Source: Rummeliibacillus sp044763875 (lineage in GTDB: Bacteria > Bacillota > Bacilli > Bacillales_A > Planococcaceae). From it: a stretch of 64,000 nt of DNA. Below the pieces are notes generated by a model, which saw only the letters and a program-made list of their open reading frames with translations, was not told the DNA's origin and made no database searches. Below are positions 8,345 through 15,884 of the stretch, one piece after another. Location: the NCBI RefSeq assembly GCF_044763875.1, contig NZ_JBIWGZ010000001.1, forward strand, positions 868,001 to 932,000, given 5' to 3'. Position numbers and translations under genes: made by a program. Numbering within the stretch: the stretch's first letter is position 1; the number at the start of each line of letters is the position of its first letter.

Positions 8345-8749
8345 TCATTTTAAAATGTTTACCAGACCTTTTTTTCTGCGTAAAATCCAAATTGTTAAAC
8401 CAAAGACTAACCCTGCTGATAAGAAAAATGAATGGAAAAGTATTGCTTCTGCGGAAAAAATATTAAAAGTTCCACCTAGACTAATCGTAATAAAAGACGT
8501 AGGTACAAAAAAGATAAGCATACAACTTAACGGATAAAAGATGTATTTATGTTTAAACGAAATAAAATCAATAAATTTGATTGTTAACAAATATATTGGA
8601 AAAGCAATTACAAAAAAAGCAAATCCACCCCAATATAAAACGGCATAAGTATCTCCACCCAGTGATTCATTCCAAACAAGTTTCAAGGTTAGAATATAAG
8701 ACATAATTCCAACAATAAATGACAGAACTCCTGCAATGAATAACCTCAT
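8345..8749 (-). CDS. Four-helix membrane protein, unknown
   Basis: A protein of about 134 residues, not recognised. Four hydrophobic helices are spread over the chain, with a final basic RRKKG tail that should be cytoplasmic. The ATG at 8749 follows GGAGG by eight bases; an upstream in-frame ATG at 8764 overlaps that site. It stands alone beside a decayed transposase, so it may be accessory. Confidence 0.6.
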   Translation of the reverse strand: MRLFIAGVLSFIVGIMSYILTLKLVWNESLGGDTYAVLYWGGFAFFVIAFPIYLLTIKFIDFISFKHKYIFYPLSCMLIFFVPTSFITISLGGTFNIFSAEAILFHSFFLSAGLVFGLTIWILRRKKGLVNILK

Positions 8750-8829
8750 AAGTATCGCCTCCATTTTAATTAATATCTACCAAACCCGTTAACATTATTA
8801 TTCTATAATTGTAAAATCCATCCTTCTTA

Positions 8830-9084
8830 TTATAGAACTTTTCTTAAACGAATTGTTTCATTTATTTCTTGGGTAGGATAAAAGTAATTTTCAACAGCAT
8901 ACTTTCTAACACTTTGATTATCTGAATCAAAAGAGAGCGTATCTAGGAAATTAAAATATGCTAAATAATGCTGCAAATACTTTGTTGTAACACTTAACAG
9001 AGCCTTATTGTAAAATATCCATTTTCTTAATTTGCATTGTATCTCTTGTATAAGACATTCCCCTAAAAAGAAGGCAACATCCCT
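8830..9084 (-). pseudogene. C-terminal transposase fragment
   Basis: An open stretch of about 84 codons without a start, bounded by an upstream in-frame stop. It includes LRKWIFYNKALLSVTTKYL followed by QHYLAYFNFLDTLS. The pattern KWI, TKYL, YL, F, LD resembles the C-terminal end of IS1595/ISXO2-like transposases. The catalytic part is absent. Family assignment is tentative, the transposase nature likely. Confidence 0.5.
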
Positions 9085-9087
9085 CTA

Positions 9088-9112
9088 TGAAGTGACCCCT
9101 AAAAGTTAGACA
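9088..9112. mobile_element. Solitary IS3-type terminal repeat
   Basis: AAGTGACCCCTAAAAGTTAG resembles the outer inverted repeat of IS150-group IS3 elements. No second end and no orfA/orfB reading frame was found in the following 400 bases, which hold only short undetermined fragments. It is read as a scar. Confidence 0.4.
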
Positions 9113-9527
9113 CAACAGACGGTTCCATTAAAGTAAATGCAATTCTATTAAATCTAAATGTGCGTAGTTTGTGACAACACACGAAGTTTTGGTGAAGTTT
9201 ACGGGATTAATTTGTGTCATTCAGTTGTTTTATAACGGTGGTACTTTTATAGCTTCCCGCAATTGCACTTTCCATTAAAAAGGTAAATTCAGTTTTGGTA
9301 TAACCTTGAATATTTTCTACCGATAACCTTCAACAATCGCGTCCAATTGTAGAAGATACTATATTCTTTTTATTGAGAGAAAGTTCCGTTTAACAAGAAC
9401 CAAATAAATCGATCATGCACCCGTGAAGAGATAGTCTTTTCAACGTACAAGTCAATAGTAGATTGAAACACATAGTCAATGTGACTTGCAGTGTTTTTAA
9501 AAGTAAATAACAATAATTTCCCAAAAA
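9113..9527. other. Spacer without an intact gene
   Basis: About 415 bases. A minus-strand open fragment of about 40 codons near 9228-9350 (including ESAIAGSYKSTTVIKQLND) has no start and was not identified. Nothing else is supported. Confidence 0.4.
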
Positions 9528-9566
9528 TTAACAACAGATTAATGTTCTATTAACACTGATTATGTA
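9528..9566 (+). promoter_or_regulatory. PhoP-box array upstream of the phosphodiesterase
   Basis: TTAACA (9528), TTAATG (9539), TTAACA (9550) and TATGTA (9561) recur with an exact 11-bp period and 5-bp spacers. This is the known PhoP layout TT(A/C/T)A(C/T)A-N4-6. The array ends at a TATTGT-type -10 and lies 45 bases before the glycerophosphodiesterase start, a Pho-regulon function in Bacillus (GlpQ). Confidence 0.75.
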
Positions 9567-9610
9567 TTGTTAAAGCGTAGCAAATATTAAAGAATAGGAA
9601 GTGGAGAACC

Positions 9611-10420
9611 GTGAAGAAAAGCATCCTTTCGTTGGCTGTGCCATTTATGTTGGCAACATCTGTGTTTGGAAGTGCTGCAAGTGCAGCGCCGAATGATAAC
9701 TGGTTACAAAGCAGCAAAACGGAGTTAAGTGCTCACCGTGGTGCACAAGTGGCCGCTCCTGAAAACACATTAGAAGCGATAACTCAGGCTGGACTATTAG
9801 GATATGGCTTTGTTGAAATTGATGTCCAAAAAACAAAGGACGGTCAATACATATTAATGCATGATACAACGATCGACCGTACTACTACAGGCTCTGGTAA
9901 GGTAAAAGATTTAACATTAGACCAAATTCAAAGTTTTGATATCGAAGATAAAGAGGGAAATGTAACGGATTATAAAGTACCAACACTTGAGGAAGTGTTA
10001 GAGGAAGCTTATAAATACAATATTGGTATTAATTTTGATGGTTCAAAAGGCGACTGGCATGATAAGGAATTCGTGGACGATATTATGGAAGAAGCTGAAG
10101 AAGCCAAAGTATTAAATCATTCATTCTTTGTACTAAGTAATGATGATATTCGAAATCAATTTAACGAATGGTACCCAGAAGCAACTGTTACATTCCTTGG
10201 AAATGCATTGAACAATGTAGAAGCTGATATTGAAGAATTAAAACAATATGATAACGCTATTTACTCAACTTCAATTAAAAATGTAGATAAAGAAACTGCC
10301 AAAGAAATTAAAAAAGCAGGCCTAAAACTGCATGTATACTCAGTTAACTCTGCTGAAGCATATGAAAAAGCGAAAAGTATTCATCCACGATTGATTGAAA
10401 CAGACGTGATTATACCTTAA
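9611..10420 (+). CDS. Secreted glycerophosphodiester phosphodiesterase (GlpQ type)
   Basis: A 269-residue exported enzyme that splits glycerophosphodiesters to glycerol 3-phosphate and an alcohol. A signal peptide covers residues 1-25 (ASA before APND). The GDPD TIM-barrel active site is clear: HRG at 42-44, PENT at 50-53, EIDVQKTKDG at 69-78 and HD at 84-85. The GTG start follows GGAG. Four PhoP-like boxes precede it, so expression under phosphate starvation is likely, matching B. subtilis glpQ, which recycles deacylated lipids or wall teichoic acid. A terminator follows, so it is a single-gene unit. Enzyme class is firm; substrate and induction are inference. Confidence 0.9.
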   Translation: MKKSILSLAVPFMLATSVFGSAASAAPNDNWLQSSKTELSAHRGAQVAAPENTLEAITQAGLLGYGFVEIDVQKTKDGQYILMHDTTIDRTTTGSGKVKDLTLDQIQSFDIEDKEGNVTDYKVPTLEEVLEEAYKYNIGINFDGSKGDWHDKEFVDDIMEEAEEAKVLNHSFFVLSNDDIRNQFNEWYPEATVTFLGNALNNVEADIEELKQYDNAIYSTSIKNVDKETAKEIKKAGLKLHVYSVNSAEAYEKAKSIHPRLIETDVIIP

Positions 10421-10486
10421 TATCATTGCTGGAATATATGAATTTAATAAAAGTGTCCTACGTAATGGGACATTAAGAAAAATATA

Positions 10487-10525
10487 AAATCTCGTCAGTC
10501 GATTGTGAATTGGCGAGATTTTTGA
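10487..10525 (+). terminator. Terminator of the phosphodiesterase gene
   Basis: AAATCTCG and CGAGATTT form the stem and are followed by TTTG on the plus strand, about 65 bases after the stop. Confidence 0.75.
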
Positions 10526-10750
10526 TATTTAAAACACGGATAACACTGTACTTTTCATCAACCCCCCATTTGAAGTAATTCTCAGACAGCTTTATCTAAA
10601 TAAAATCCGATAGTATGGATCATTTCATTAATTGCCAATTAGAGTTTATCCCCTTGTATAAAAAAATATCGAAATTTTTTCCTATTATTATCTTATTTTT
10701 AGAGATTATCATTTCAATCTTATAGTGATAAGTAAGCCTTTGAGGTTATC

Positions 10751-10806
10751 TCCAACTTTTCCCCCACCTCACACCGTAAGTGCGACTTTTACCGCATACG
10801 ATGTTC
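10751..10806 (-). mobile_element. Group II intron fragment
   Basis: The minus strand reads CGTATGCGGTAAAAGTCGCA then CTTACGGTGTGAGGTGGGGG. This resembles the CGTATGCGGTGAAAGTCGCA / TACGGT hairpin near the maturase ORF of bacterial group II introns. No reverse transcriptase or domain V was found nearby. A short scar only. Confidence 0.5.
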
Positions 10807-10973
10807 CAAATAACCTCCTCAATCGACTCCTCGATAAGGAATTGTCACCTGAAGTACTTCACACTTTAGTCGATAAGATTACATATACAGACATTAACGT
10901 TCGTATTCACTATAAATTCGTACATCCCTTAAAAATAGCTAAAAAAGGAAGGCAATTGTTACCTTCCCTATAA
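10807..10973 (+). pseudogene. C-terminal fragment of a large serine recombinase
   Basis: The open stretch contains LSPEVLHTLVDKITYTDINV followed by RIHYKFVHP. It resembles the last segment of large serine recombinases, where L-x-EV-L-x-x-LVDKI precedes an IHYRF strand. There is no catalytic domain and no credible start. It abuts the group II intron scar, as if the intron had invaded a recombinase gene that later decayed. Confidence 0.45.
10941..10968 (-). terminator. Terminator of the DUF3139 gene
   Basis: GGAAGG and CCTTCC pair around nine bases on the minus strand and are followed by six T residues, just past the gene's stop. Confidence 0.85.
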
Positions 10974-10976
10974 TCA

Positions 10977-11336
10977 TTATTGCGGGATACATTCCACACT
11001 TTCAGAATGCATATAAATATTATTTTCGGTACTGCCTGACCAACTTATTTGAATGACTCTCCCATCAATTACATTGTAGAAATATTTGGCCTTTGGTTCA
11101 TCGTTAAAGACGACTTGTACAATCCATTCATTCTTATAAGGTAACCAAATTCCAGAGAGTGTGTGTTTAACAGTAATACTTTCCATATCACTTTCGTAAT
11201 ACTCTCGATCGTTCATTAAATAATCTAATGTATCTTCGTATTTTCCTATTTTTTCATAATGGAAATAAATTGGGGTTGCGATTACGATTAATAGGACAAT
11301 AGCTGTTATGATAATTCTGCTTCTTCTAAACGCCAT
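10977..11336 (-). CDS. DUF3139-type membrane-anchored protein
   Basis: A 119-residue protein with one N-terminal membrane helix (about residues 6-25, after FRRSR) and an external domain. The pattern VVFNDEPKAKYFYNVIDGRV is typical of DUF3139, whose role is unknown. The ATG at 11336 is chosen because GGAAGGTGG precedes it; a TTG five codons earlier is part of that site. It is a single-gene unit with its own terminator. The tail of a decayed paralogue survives near 6.4 kb. Confidence 0.7.
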   Translation of the reverse strand: MAFRRSRIIITAIVLLIVIATPIYFHYEKIGKYEDTLDYLMNDREYYESDMESITVKHTLSGIWLPYKNEWIVQVVFNDEPKAKYFYNVIDGRVIQISWSGSTENNIYMHSESVECIPQ

Positions 11337-11351
11337 CTGTCCACCTTCCAA

Positions 11352-11707
11352 CTTAAAAAGAGTTTTAAATCACATGACTTGGATTAAATTGTGTATTGAT
11401 TTTAATCAAAGGATTAAATATTTGTTATTTCATTTTTTGTTAATAAAAAATATTTAAACATGAATTTTAAATTTCCTTCCACATGTAATTATTAAGTTTT
11501 CATCAATCCCCCTTTATTTATATCTCCTAACAGAATTTAAAATATATTATGTTAATCAATTATCGATTGATGATTTGAAATATTTTATTTGCCTGTAAGT
11601 AAAACTCAAAAAATAATAGTTTTCTCTCTACTTATCTGAAAGTACTGTAAATTCTATTAATATTAGTGTATTCTTATTAGAATATAATTTTGCAAGAGGT
11701 GATTTAT
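11352..11707. other. Spacer between divergent DUF3139 and azlC genes
   Basis: About 350 AT-rich bases that must hold both promoters. I see no T-box, riboswitch or clear operator. Confidence 0.4.
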
Positions 11708-12439
11708 TTGAATACGCCCACGGAAACTGTCGATCAAGTTAGGTTCCATGAGGATGATTCGTTCCTTCAAGGTATTAAAGATTGTATACCGACATTATTA
11801 GGATACATAAGTATAGGTTTAGCATTTGGCGTTGTTGGTTCGGCATCTGGATTAAGCTTGTTTGAAATTGCTCTTCTAACAGTGCTAGTTTATGCTGGTT
11901 CTGCTCAGTTTATTTTTTGTGCGTTAATCATTACGAACAGCCCGCCATCAGCAATCATCTTAACGATATTCATAGTGAATCTGCGCCATTTTTTGATGAG
12001 TCTTACGCTGGCACCACACTTCACAAAGTATTCTTTATTGAGAAATATTGGTTTCGGTACGTTACTTACTGATGAGACATTTGGGGTAGCGGTGACAAAA
12101 TTAATGCAAACGAAAAAGTTAAGTGGAAAATGGATGGATGGATTAAACATAACTGCTTATTTAGTCTGGATTGCTTCATGTATTGCTGGGGCTTTTTTAG
12201 GCAAATGGGTTGCAAATCCTGAAAAATGGGGTCTCGACTTTGCACTGACAGCAATGTTTGTTGCATTGCTTGTACTACAACTTCAAAGTGTTGGTAAATC
12301 AAAGCTTGCAAAGAATTTATTGCTAATCGGATTAATTGCCTTATGTATGTATGTCTTTTCTTACTTTATGCCCTCGCATTTAGCAGTACTTATCTCAACA
12401 GTTGTTGTAGCTACCGTCGGGGTGGTGATTGATCGATGA
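11708..12439 (+). CDS. azlC: Branched-chain amino acid exporter subunit AzlC
   Basis: A protein of about 243 residues with a cluster of hydrophobic helices. Typical AzlC features are GLAFGVVGSASGLS in the first helix pair and VNLRHFLMSLTLAPHF in the middle. With AzlD it exports branched-chain amino acids and toxic analogues across the membrane. The TTG at 11708 is chosen because AGAGGTG sits about seven bases before it; a TTG at 11690 lies upstream of that site. Its end overlaps the start of azlD by four bases (ATGA), the usual translational coupling of this pair. Confidence 0.9.
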   Translation: MNTPTETVDQVRFHEDDSFLQGIKDCIPTLLGYISIGLAFGVVGSASGLSLFEIALLTVLVYAGSAQFIFCALIITNSPPSAIILTIFIVNLRHFLMSLTLAPHFTKYSLLRNIGFGTLLTDETFGVAVTKLMQTKKLSGKWMDGLNITAYLVWIASCIAGAFLGKWVANPEKWGLDFALTAMFVALLVLQLQSVGKSKLAKNLLLIGLIALCMYVFSYFMPSHLAVLISTVVVATVGVVIDR

Positions 12440-12756
12440 GTACGAATACGATTATTTGGATTATTGTTGGTTGTGCGCTTGTGACATGGTTTCCTAGAAT
12501 CATTCCGTTTATCTTTGTTCGTAACGTAAAATTGCCGGATATCTTACTAAAATGGTTGTCATTTATACCTATTTGTATTTTAAGTGCTTTAGTTGTTGAG
12601 AATTTACTGAATACAGATCAATCATTCGTATCACTCGATTGGCCAGTTTTTGCCGCATTTATACCTACTCTAATTGTTGCAATATGGACCAAAAGTTTAT
12701 CAACTACTGTAGTGGTAGGTGTCATTTCAATGGCTGCTATTCGGTATCTTTTATAA
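12436..12756 (+). CDS. azlD: Branched-chain amino acid exporter subunit AzlD
   Basis: A 106-residue, three-to-four-helix protein of the AzlD family, starting at the ATGA overlap with azlC. The WFPRIIPFIFV segment in the first loop and VLKWLSF-type stretch (ILLKWLSFIPICILSALV) are characteristic. It acts as the small partner of the exporter. A strong terminator follows at 12818, closing the two-gene operon. No azlB-type Lrp regulator is adjacent, unlike the B. subtilis azl operon. Confidence 0.9.
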   Translation: MSTNTIIWIIVGCALVTWFPRIIPFIFVRNVKLPDILLKWLSFIPICILSALVVENLLNTDQSFVSLDWPVFAAFIPTLIVAIWTKSLSTTVVVGVISMAAIRYLL

Positions 12757-12817
12757 GAATGCTTGAGTAATTTCTTATCTGAGTTAAAACTCTAAGTATA
12801 AATTTTTTTTATAGAAG

Positions 12818-12864
12818 AGGGGCTAGTTCATAAGTGGTAAAACTTATGAATTAGCCCCTTTTAT
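12818..12864 (+). terminator. Terminator between azlCD and a convergent small gene
   Basis: AGGGGCTAGTTCATAAGT and its near-perfect complement form an 18-bp stem followed by TTTT. It lies between convergent genes and could serve both strands. Confidence 0.85.
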
Positions 12865-12867
12865 CTC

Positions 12868-13017
12868 TTATCCCATGTAAAAATGGTTTATGAAAATCAG
12901 AATAGCAACCATAAGAGTCATGAAAATCATTTCGATGAAGCTTATTTCTTTCTCTCTTTTATTGCGAATTTGTTCTCGATAAAGCTTTTGAATTTGTTTC
13001 TTATTTCCAAACTTCAT
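12868..13017 (-). CDS. Small single-helix membrane protein (49 residues)
   Basis: A short gene with a basic amphipathic N-terminus (MKFGNKKQIQKLYREQIRNK) and one membrane helix, MIFMTLMVAILIFI. AGGGGGGG lies six bases before the ATG, a very strong ribosome site, and the stop falls just before the convergent terminator. Not recognised. The ribosome site, terminator and helix argue for a real gene. Confidence 0.55.
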   Translation of the reverse strand: MKFGNKKQIQKLYREQIRNKREKEISFIEMIFMTLMVAILIFINHFYMG

Positions 13018-13164
13018 CTAGACCCCCCCTGTACATCTGGACAGAAGAATGATTGAGAAAATGATTTGAAATGGTTTTCCATGTATTGTATGCAGATTAT
13101 TCTATAAATTGTTTTCTTTTTATATCCAATCTAAAAAATATTCCAAAATTTAATTATATATGAG

Positions 13165-13412
13165 TCAATTTCATTAATGCTTTTCTAGTTAAACAATACA
13201 AATATTTTCTTAATAAACTATCTGCTATTGAACGAAGTGGAATTAGCTCCGCTTTCCGTGGGCGAACTGACGAGCTTCGTCGCAGAGAAAATCTCGCTGC
13301 GGGGTCTCGTCTAGCTCGTTTTCCCACAGGACATTGAATGAACTTCACTGAATTAACATCGCACGAAGAAAATGCGAATGCATTTTCGAGGACTCTCCGC
13401 TAATTCCACTTC
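13165..13412 (+). repeat. Family B modular hairpin repeat, copy B1
   Basis: The closing stem is a perfect 13-bp inverted repeat, AAGTGGAATTAGC at 13235-13247 and its complement at 13399-13411. Inside are the shared blocks CTGCGGGGTCTC, TTTTCCCACAGGAC and the palindromic GAAAATGCGAATGCATTTTC. The slot hairpin is GCAGAGA-aaa-TCTCGCTGC. The 13165-13225 flank is shared with copy B3. It lies between azlCD and the antiporter gene. Confidence 0.8.
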
Positions 13413-13461
13413 AACTAAGATAGCTATACCAGATTTTTATCATAAATTTACATCTATTTTA

Positions 13462-13555
13462 CTTCAGTGTCCTCTCATTCCCGTAGGACTATATATGCAC
13501 CTCCCTGAATTAACATCGCACGAAGGAAATGCGAATGCATTTTCGAGGACTTGCC
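13462..13555 (+). repeat. Partial family B repeat behind B1
   Basis: The 3' half of the element is repeated: a CCCGTAGGACTAT block, then CTGAATTAACATCGCACGAA and the GAAATGCGAATGCATTTTCG palindrome. The 5' half and closing stem are absent. It forms a tandem partial duplication with B1. Confidence 0.75.
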
Positions 13556-13795
13556 AAATTGATTCAAATATATAATAACTGGTCATTCCAAAGATTTTTT
13601 GTAAAAAAACTTCTATTACTATAATATTTAGTAGTTTAATGTAACTATCACATAAAAAATGTGTTATCATAGAAACATACTGTTTAGAGAAAAGGGTCAG
13701 TGTCCATAATTATATATATAATAAATGGTATTATAGGATTCTGAATTGTTAGAATGTTTAAACTTTTTTCTTTTGTGCTATTGGAGGGCTTACTT

Positions 13796-14965
13796 ATGGA
13801 GTTACTTATTCAGCTAGTTATTATCATCTTAGCAACTAAAATTGCCGGATATATAGCTACAAAATTTGGACAACCTAGTGTTCTAGGTGAAATTATAGTA
13901 GGGATTATAATCGGTCCTGCTATTTTGGGGCTTGTAGAAAGTAACGGTAAAGATGATTTAATACATACCTTTAGTGAACTTGGGGTAATCTTCCTTATGT
14001 TCTTTGCGGGTCTTGAAACCAATCTTAAAGATTTAACATCAAATTTAAAGTCAGCATTAACTGTTGCCTCATTTGGTGTGGTTCTTCCTCTTATAGGAGG
14101 ATATTTAGTAGGAATTGGATTTGGAATGGATCCATCTCATTCATTGTTTTTAGGGATCGTTTTAACAGCTACTTCTGTTAGTATCTCTGTTCAAACATTC
14201 CGCGAACTTGGTCAGATGAATACTCGAGAAAGCGCAACTGTCCTTGGCGCTGCAATTGCAGATGATATTATTGGTTTAATCTTACTTGCAATTGTTATGA
14301 GTATTACTGTAGGTGGGGATACTTCGATACCAATGGTGTTGATGAAACAAGTGGCTTTCTTTGCAGTTATAGTTATTTGTAACTGGAAGATTGTCCCTGC
14401 TATTTCAAAAACAATTGATAAATTTAAAATCCCTGATCTTTCAATGGTATTTGCTGTGGTTCTTTGCTTTTCATATGCTTATTTCGCTGAGTTTATGGGA
14501 ATCAGTAATATTATCGGTGCATTCTTTGCGGGTCTATCTCTTGCAAGTGATAAACATCGCGAACAATTCGAAGACAAACTATTACCTTCAGTTAGTGTGA
14601 TTTTTATTCCAGTATTCTTTACAAGTATCGGTCTATCCGTCACGTTTAAAGGAATCGGAGATCATATTTGGTTGATCATCATTTTATGTGTAGTGTCAGT
14701 TCTTACGAAAGTTATTGGCGCAGGATTTGGTGCGAAAATCACAGGATTTAATATGCTATCTTCCACATTAATTGGTACAGCAATGGTATCTCGAGGGGAA
14801 GTTGCATTAATTACTTCATCCATAGGTTACAATGCTGGATTATTCTCTCAAGAATATTACACCCCAATGATCATTGCGGTTGTCTTCACAACGGTTATCA
14901 CACCGCCATTACTAAAAATATGTATTAACAAAAAAGACCAACACGCTACACATGCAGTTCATTAA
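13796..14965 (+). CDS. CPA2-type Na+/H+ antiporter (GerN/NapA-like)
   Basis: An integral membrane antiporter of 389 residues with about 12-13 helices, the size of GerN of B. cereus. FGQPSVLGEIIVGIIIGP near residues 24-41 and the paired aspartates of GAAIADDIIGL (D156, D157) mark an electrogenic CPA2 exchanger. It would expel Na+ or K+ in exchange for protons; GerN homologues also matter in spore germination. The ATG at 13796 is chosen because GGAGGG lies seven bases before it; an upstream in-frame ATG lacks a site. No soluble KTN domain is fused. Single-gene unit with a terminator. Ion choice is inference. Confidence 0.85.
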   Translation: MELLIQLVIIILATKIAGYIATKFGQPSVLGEIIVGIIIGPAILGLVESNGKDDLIHTFSELGVIFLMFFAGLETNLKDLTSNLKSALTVASFGVVLPLIGGYLVGIGFGMDPSHSLFLGIVLTATSVSISVQTFRELGQMNTRESATVLGAAIADDIIGLILLAIVMSITVGGDTSIPMVLMKQVAFFAVIVICNWKIVPAISKTIDKFKIPDLSMVFAVVLCFSYAYFAEFMGISNIIGAFFAGLSLASDKHREQFEDKLLPSVSVIFIPVFFTSIGLSVTFKGIGDHIWLIIILCVVSVLTKVIGAGFGAKITGFNMLSSTLIGTAMVSRGEVALITSSIGYNAGLFSQEYYTPMIIAVVFTTVITPPLLKICINKKDQHATHAVH

Positions 14966-15002
14966 AAAAGGCTCGTTTCCACGAATGGAAACGAGCTTTT
15001 CT
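14965..15002. terminator. Bidirectional terminator
   Basis: GGCTCGTTTCC pairs with GGAAACGAGC around six bases, flanked by AAAAAA and TTTT. It lies between the convergent antiporter and DinB-like genes and can serve both. Confidence 0.85.
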
Positions 15003-15494
15003 TTATGCTTTTTTCGGTATACTTAATGTTTTCCATTGTTCTTTTTTAATCAGTTTACCAATATACATTACTTGCCCAACATGCGTTGCATAATGTGCTA
15101 ATTGTCTATGCAGTGCCTCAACAACTGATATTTCTTTACCTTTTAATCGCACATTTTTTTCGAAATCTTCAAGTGATAACTGATCGATCGTTTGAAATAA
15201 CAAATTCCATGATTTATCCCAAGACGCTATAAGATCTTCTTTTGAATCGGAGTCATCTACAAATTCATCATCCCTATTTCTTGATATCTTCTCACCATCG
15301 GTTGTAAGAAAATCAGTACTTCTTGAATTGATATTTCCACAAATATGTTTCATTAAAATGGCAATACTATTCGATTCTGAATTTGGAATCCATTGCATTT
15401 CTTCAATTGATAATTGTGAAATTGTACCATCCCCTTGATTTTTAACTTCAGTAAAACGTTGCAAAATAGATTCTTTAAATAACTTTTCAATCAT
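15003..15494 (-). CDS. DinB-like metal-binding protein (DUF1572 type)
   Basis: A 163-residue protein of the DinB/YfiT four-helix superfamily. The metal triad is visible: H50 in LMKHICGN, and H134 and H138 in HRQLAHYATHVGQ. Members include bacillithiol- or mycothiol-dependent transferases and many uncharacterised stress proteins; DUF1572 is the closest group. The start lacks a strong ribosome site but no better one is seen. Cytoplasmic. The reaction is not known. Confidence 0.8.
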   Translation of the reverse strand: MIEKLFKESILQRFTEVKNQGDGTISQLSIEEMQWIPNSESNSIAILMKHICGNINSRSTDFLTTDGEKISRNRDDEFVDDSDSKEDLIASWDKSWNLLFQTIDQLSLEDFEKNVRLKGKEISVVEALHRQLAHYATHVGQVMYIGKLIKKEQWKTLSIPKKA

Positions 15495-15584
15495 ATCGTC
15501 AACTTCTTTCTTTATTTAATTATATGAAGCAATTTTATATATCCTTTATTTGTTTTTAAATACGAACATTTTAACACATTTACT

Positions 15585-15785
15585 TTTTAATACTGAGATT
15601 TGTATGCTCCGCTACAGACGGCGCTTTCCACGGGCTTGGCTTCAATCTCCTCGTCACTACGTTCCTGCGGGGCTTTCAGCTCAAGCTTTTCCCGTAGGAG
15701 TCGCCGTCTTTCGCTCCACAATTACAAGATTGGATACAATTAAATATTCATATCTTTTATATTAACTTTACATTCTGAAATTGAT
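15585..15785 (+). repeat. Family A modular hairpin repeat, copy A2
   Basis: The core 15616-15709 is nearly identical to copy A1, including AGACGGCG and CGCCGTCT ends. The downstream flank to about 15785 also matches. It lies about 175 bases beyond the stop of the SEDS gene, in opposite orientation. Confidence 0.85.
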
Positions 15786-15884
15786 TCTAATGGTCTTACT
15801 TTTTATAACATGATTGTGCCTAATCTTACCATTAAAATAACTAACAAAATCGTAAAAATAATAAATAAGAAACGCATTCTACTG

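Noticed and set aside
10725..10811. N-terminal part of the plus-strand frame before the recombinase tail
   Set aside because: It reads through the group II intron scar and lacks a start site; only the downstream part resembles a protein.
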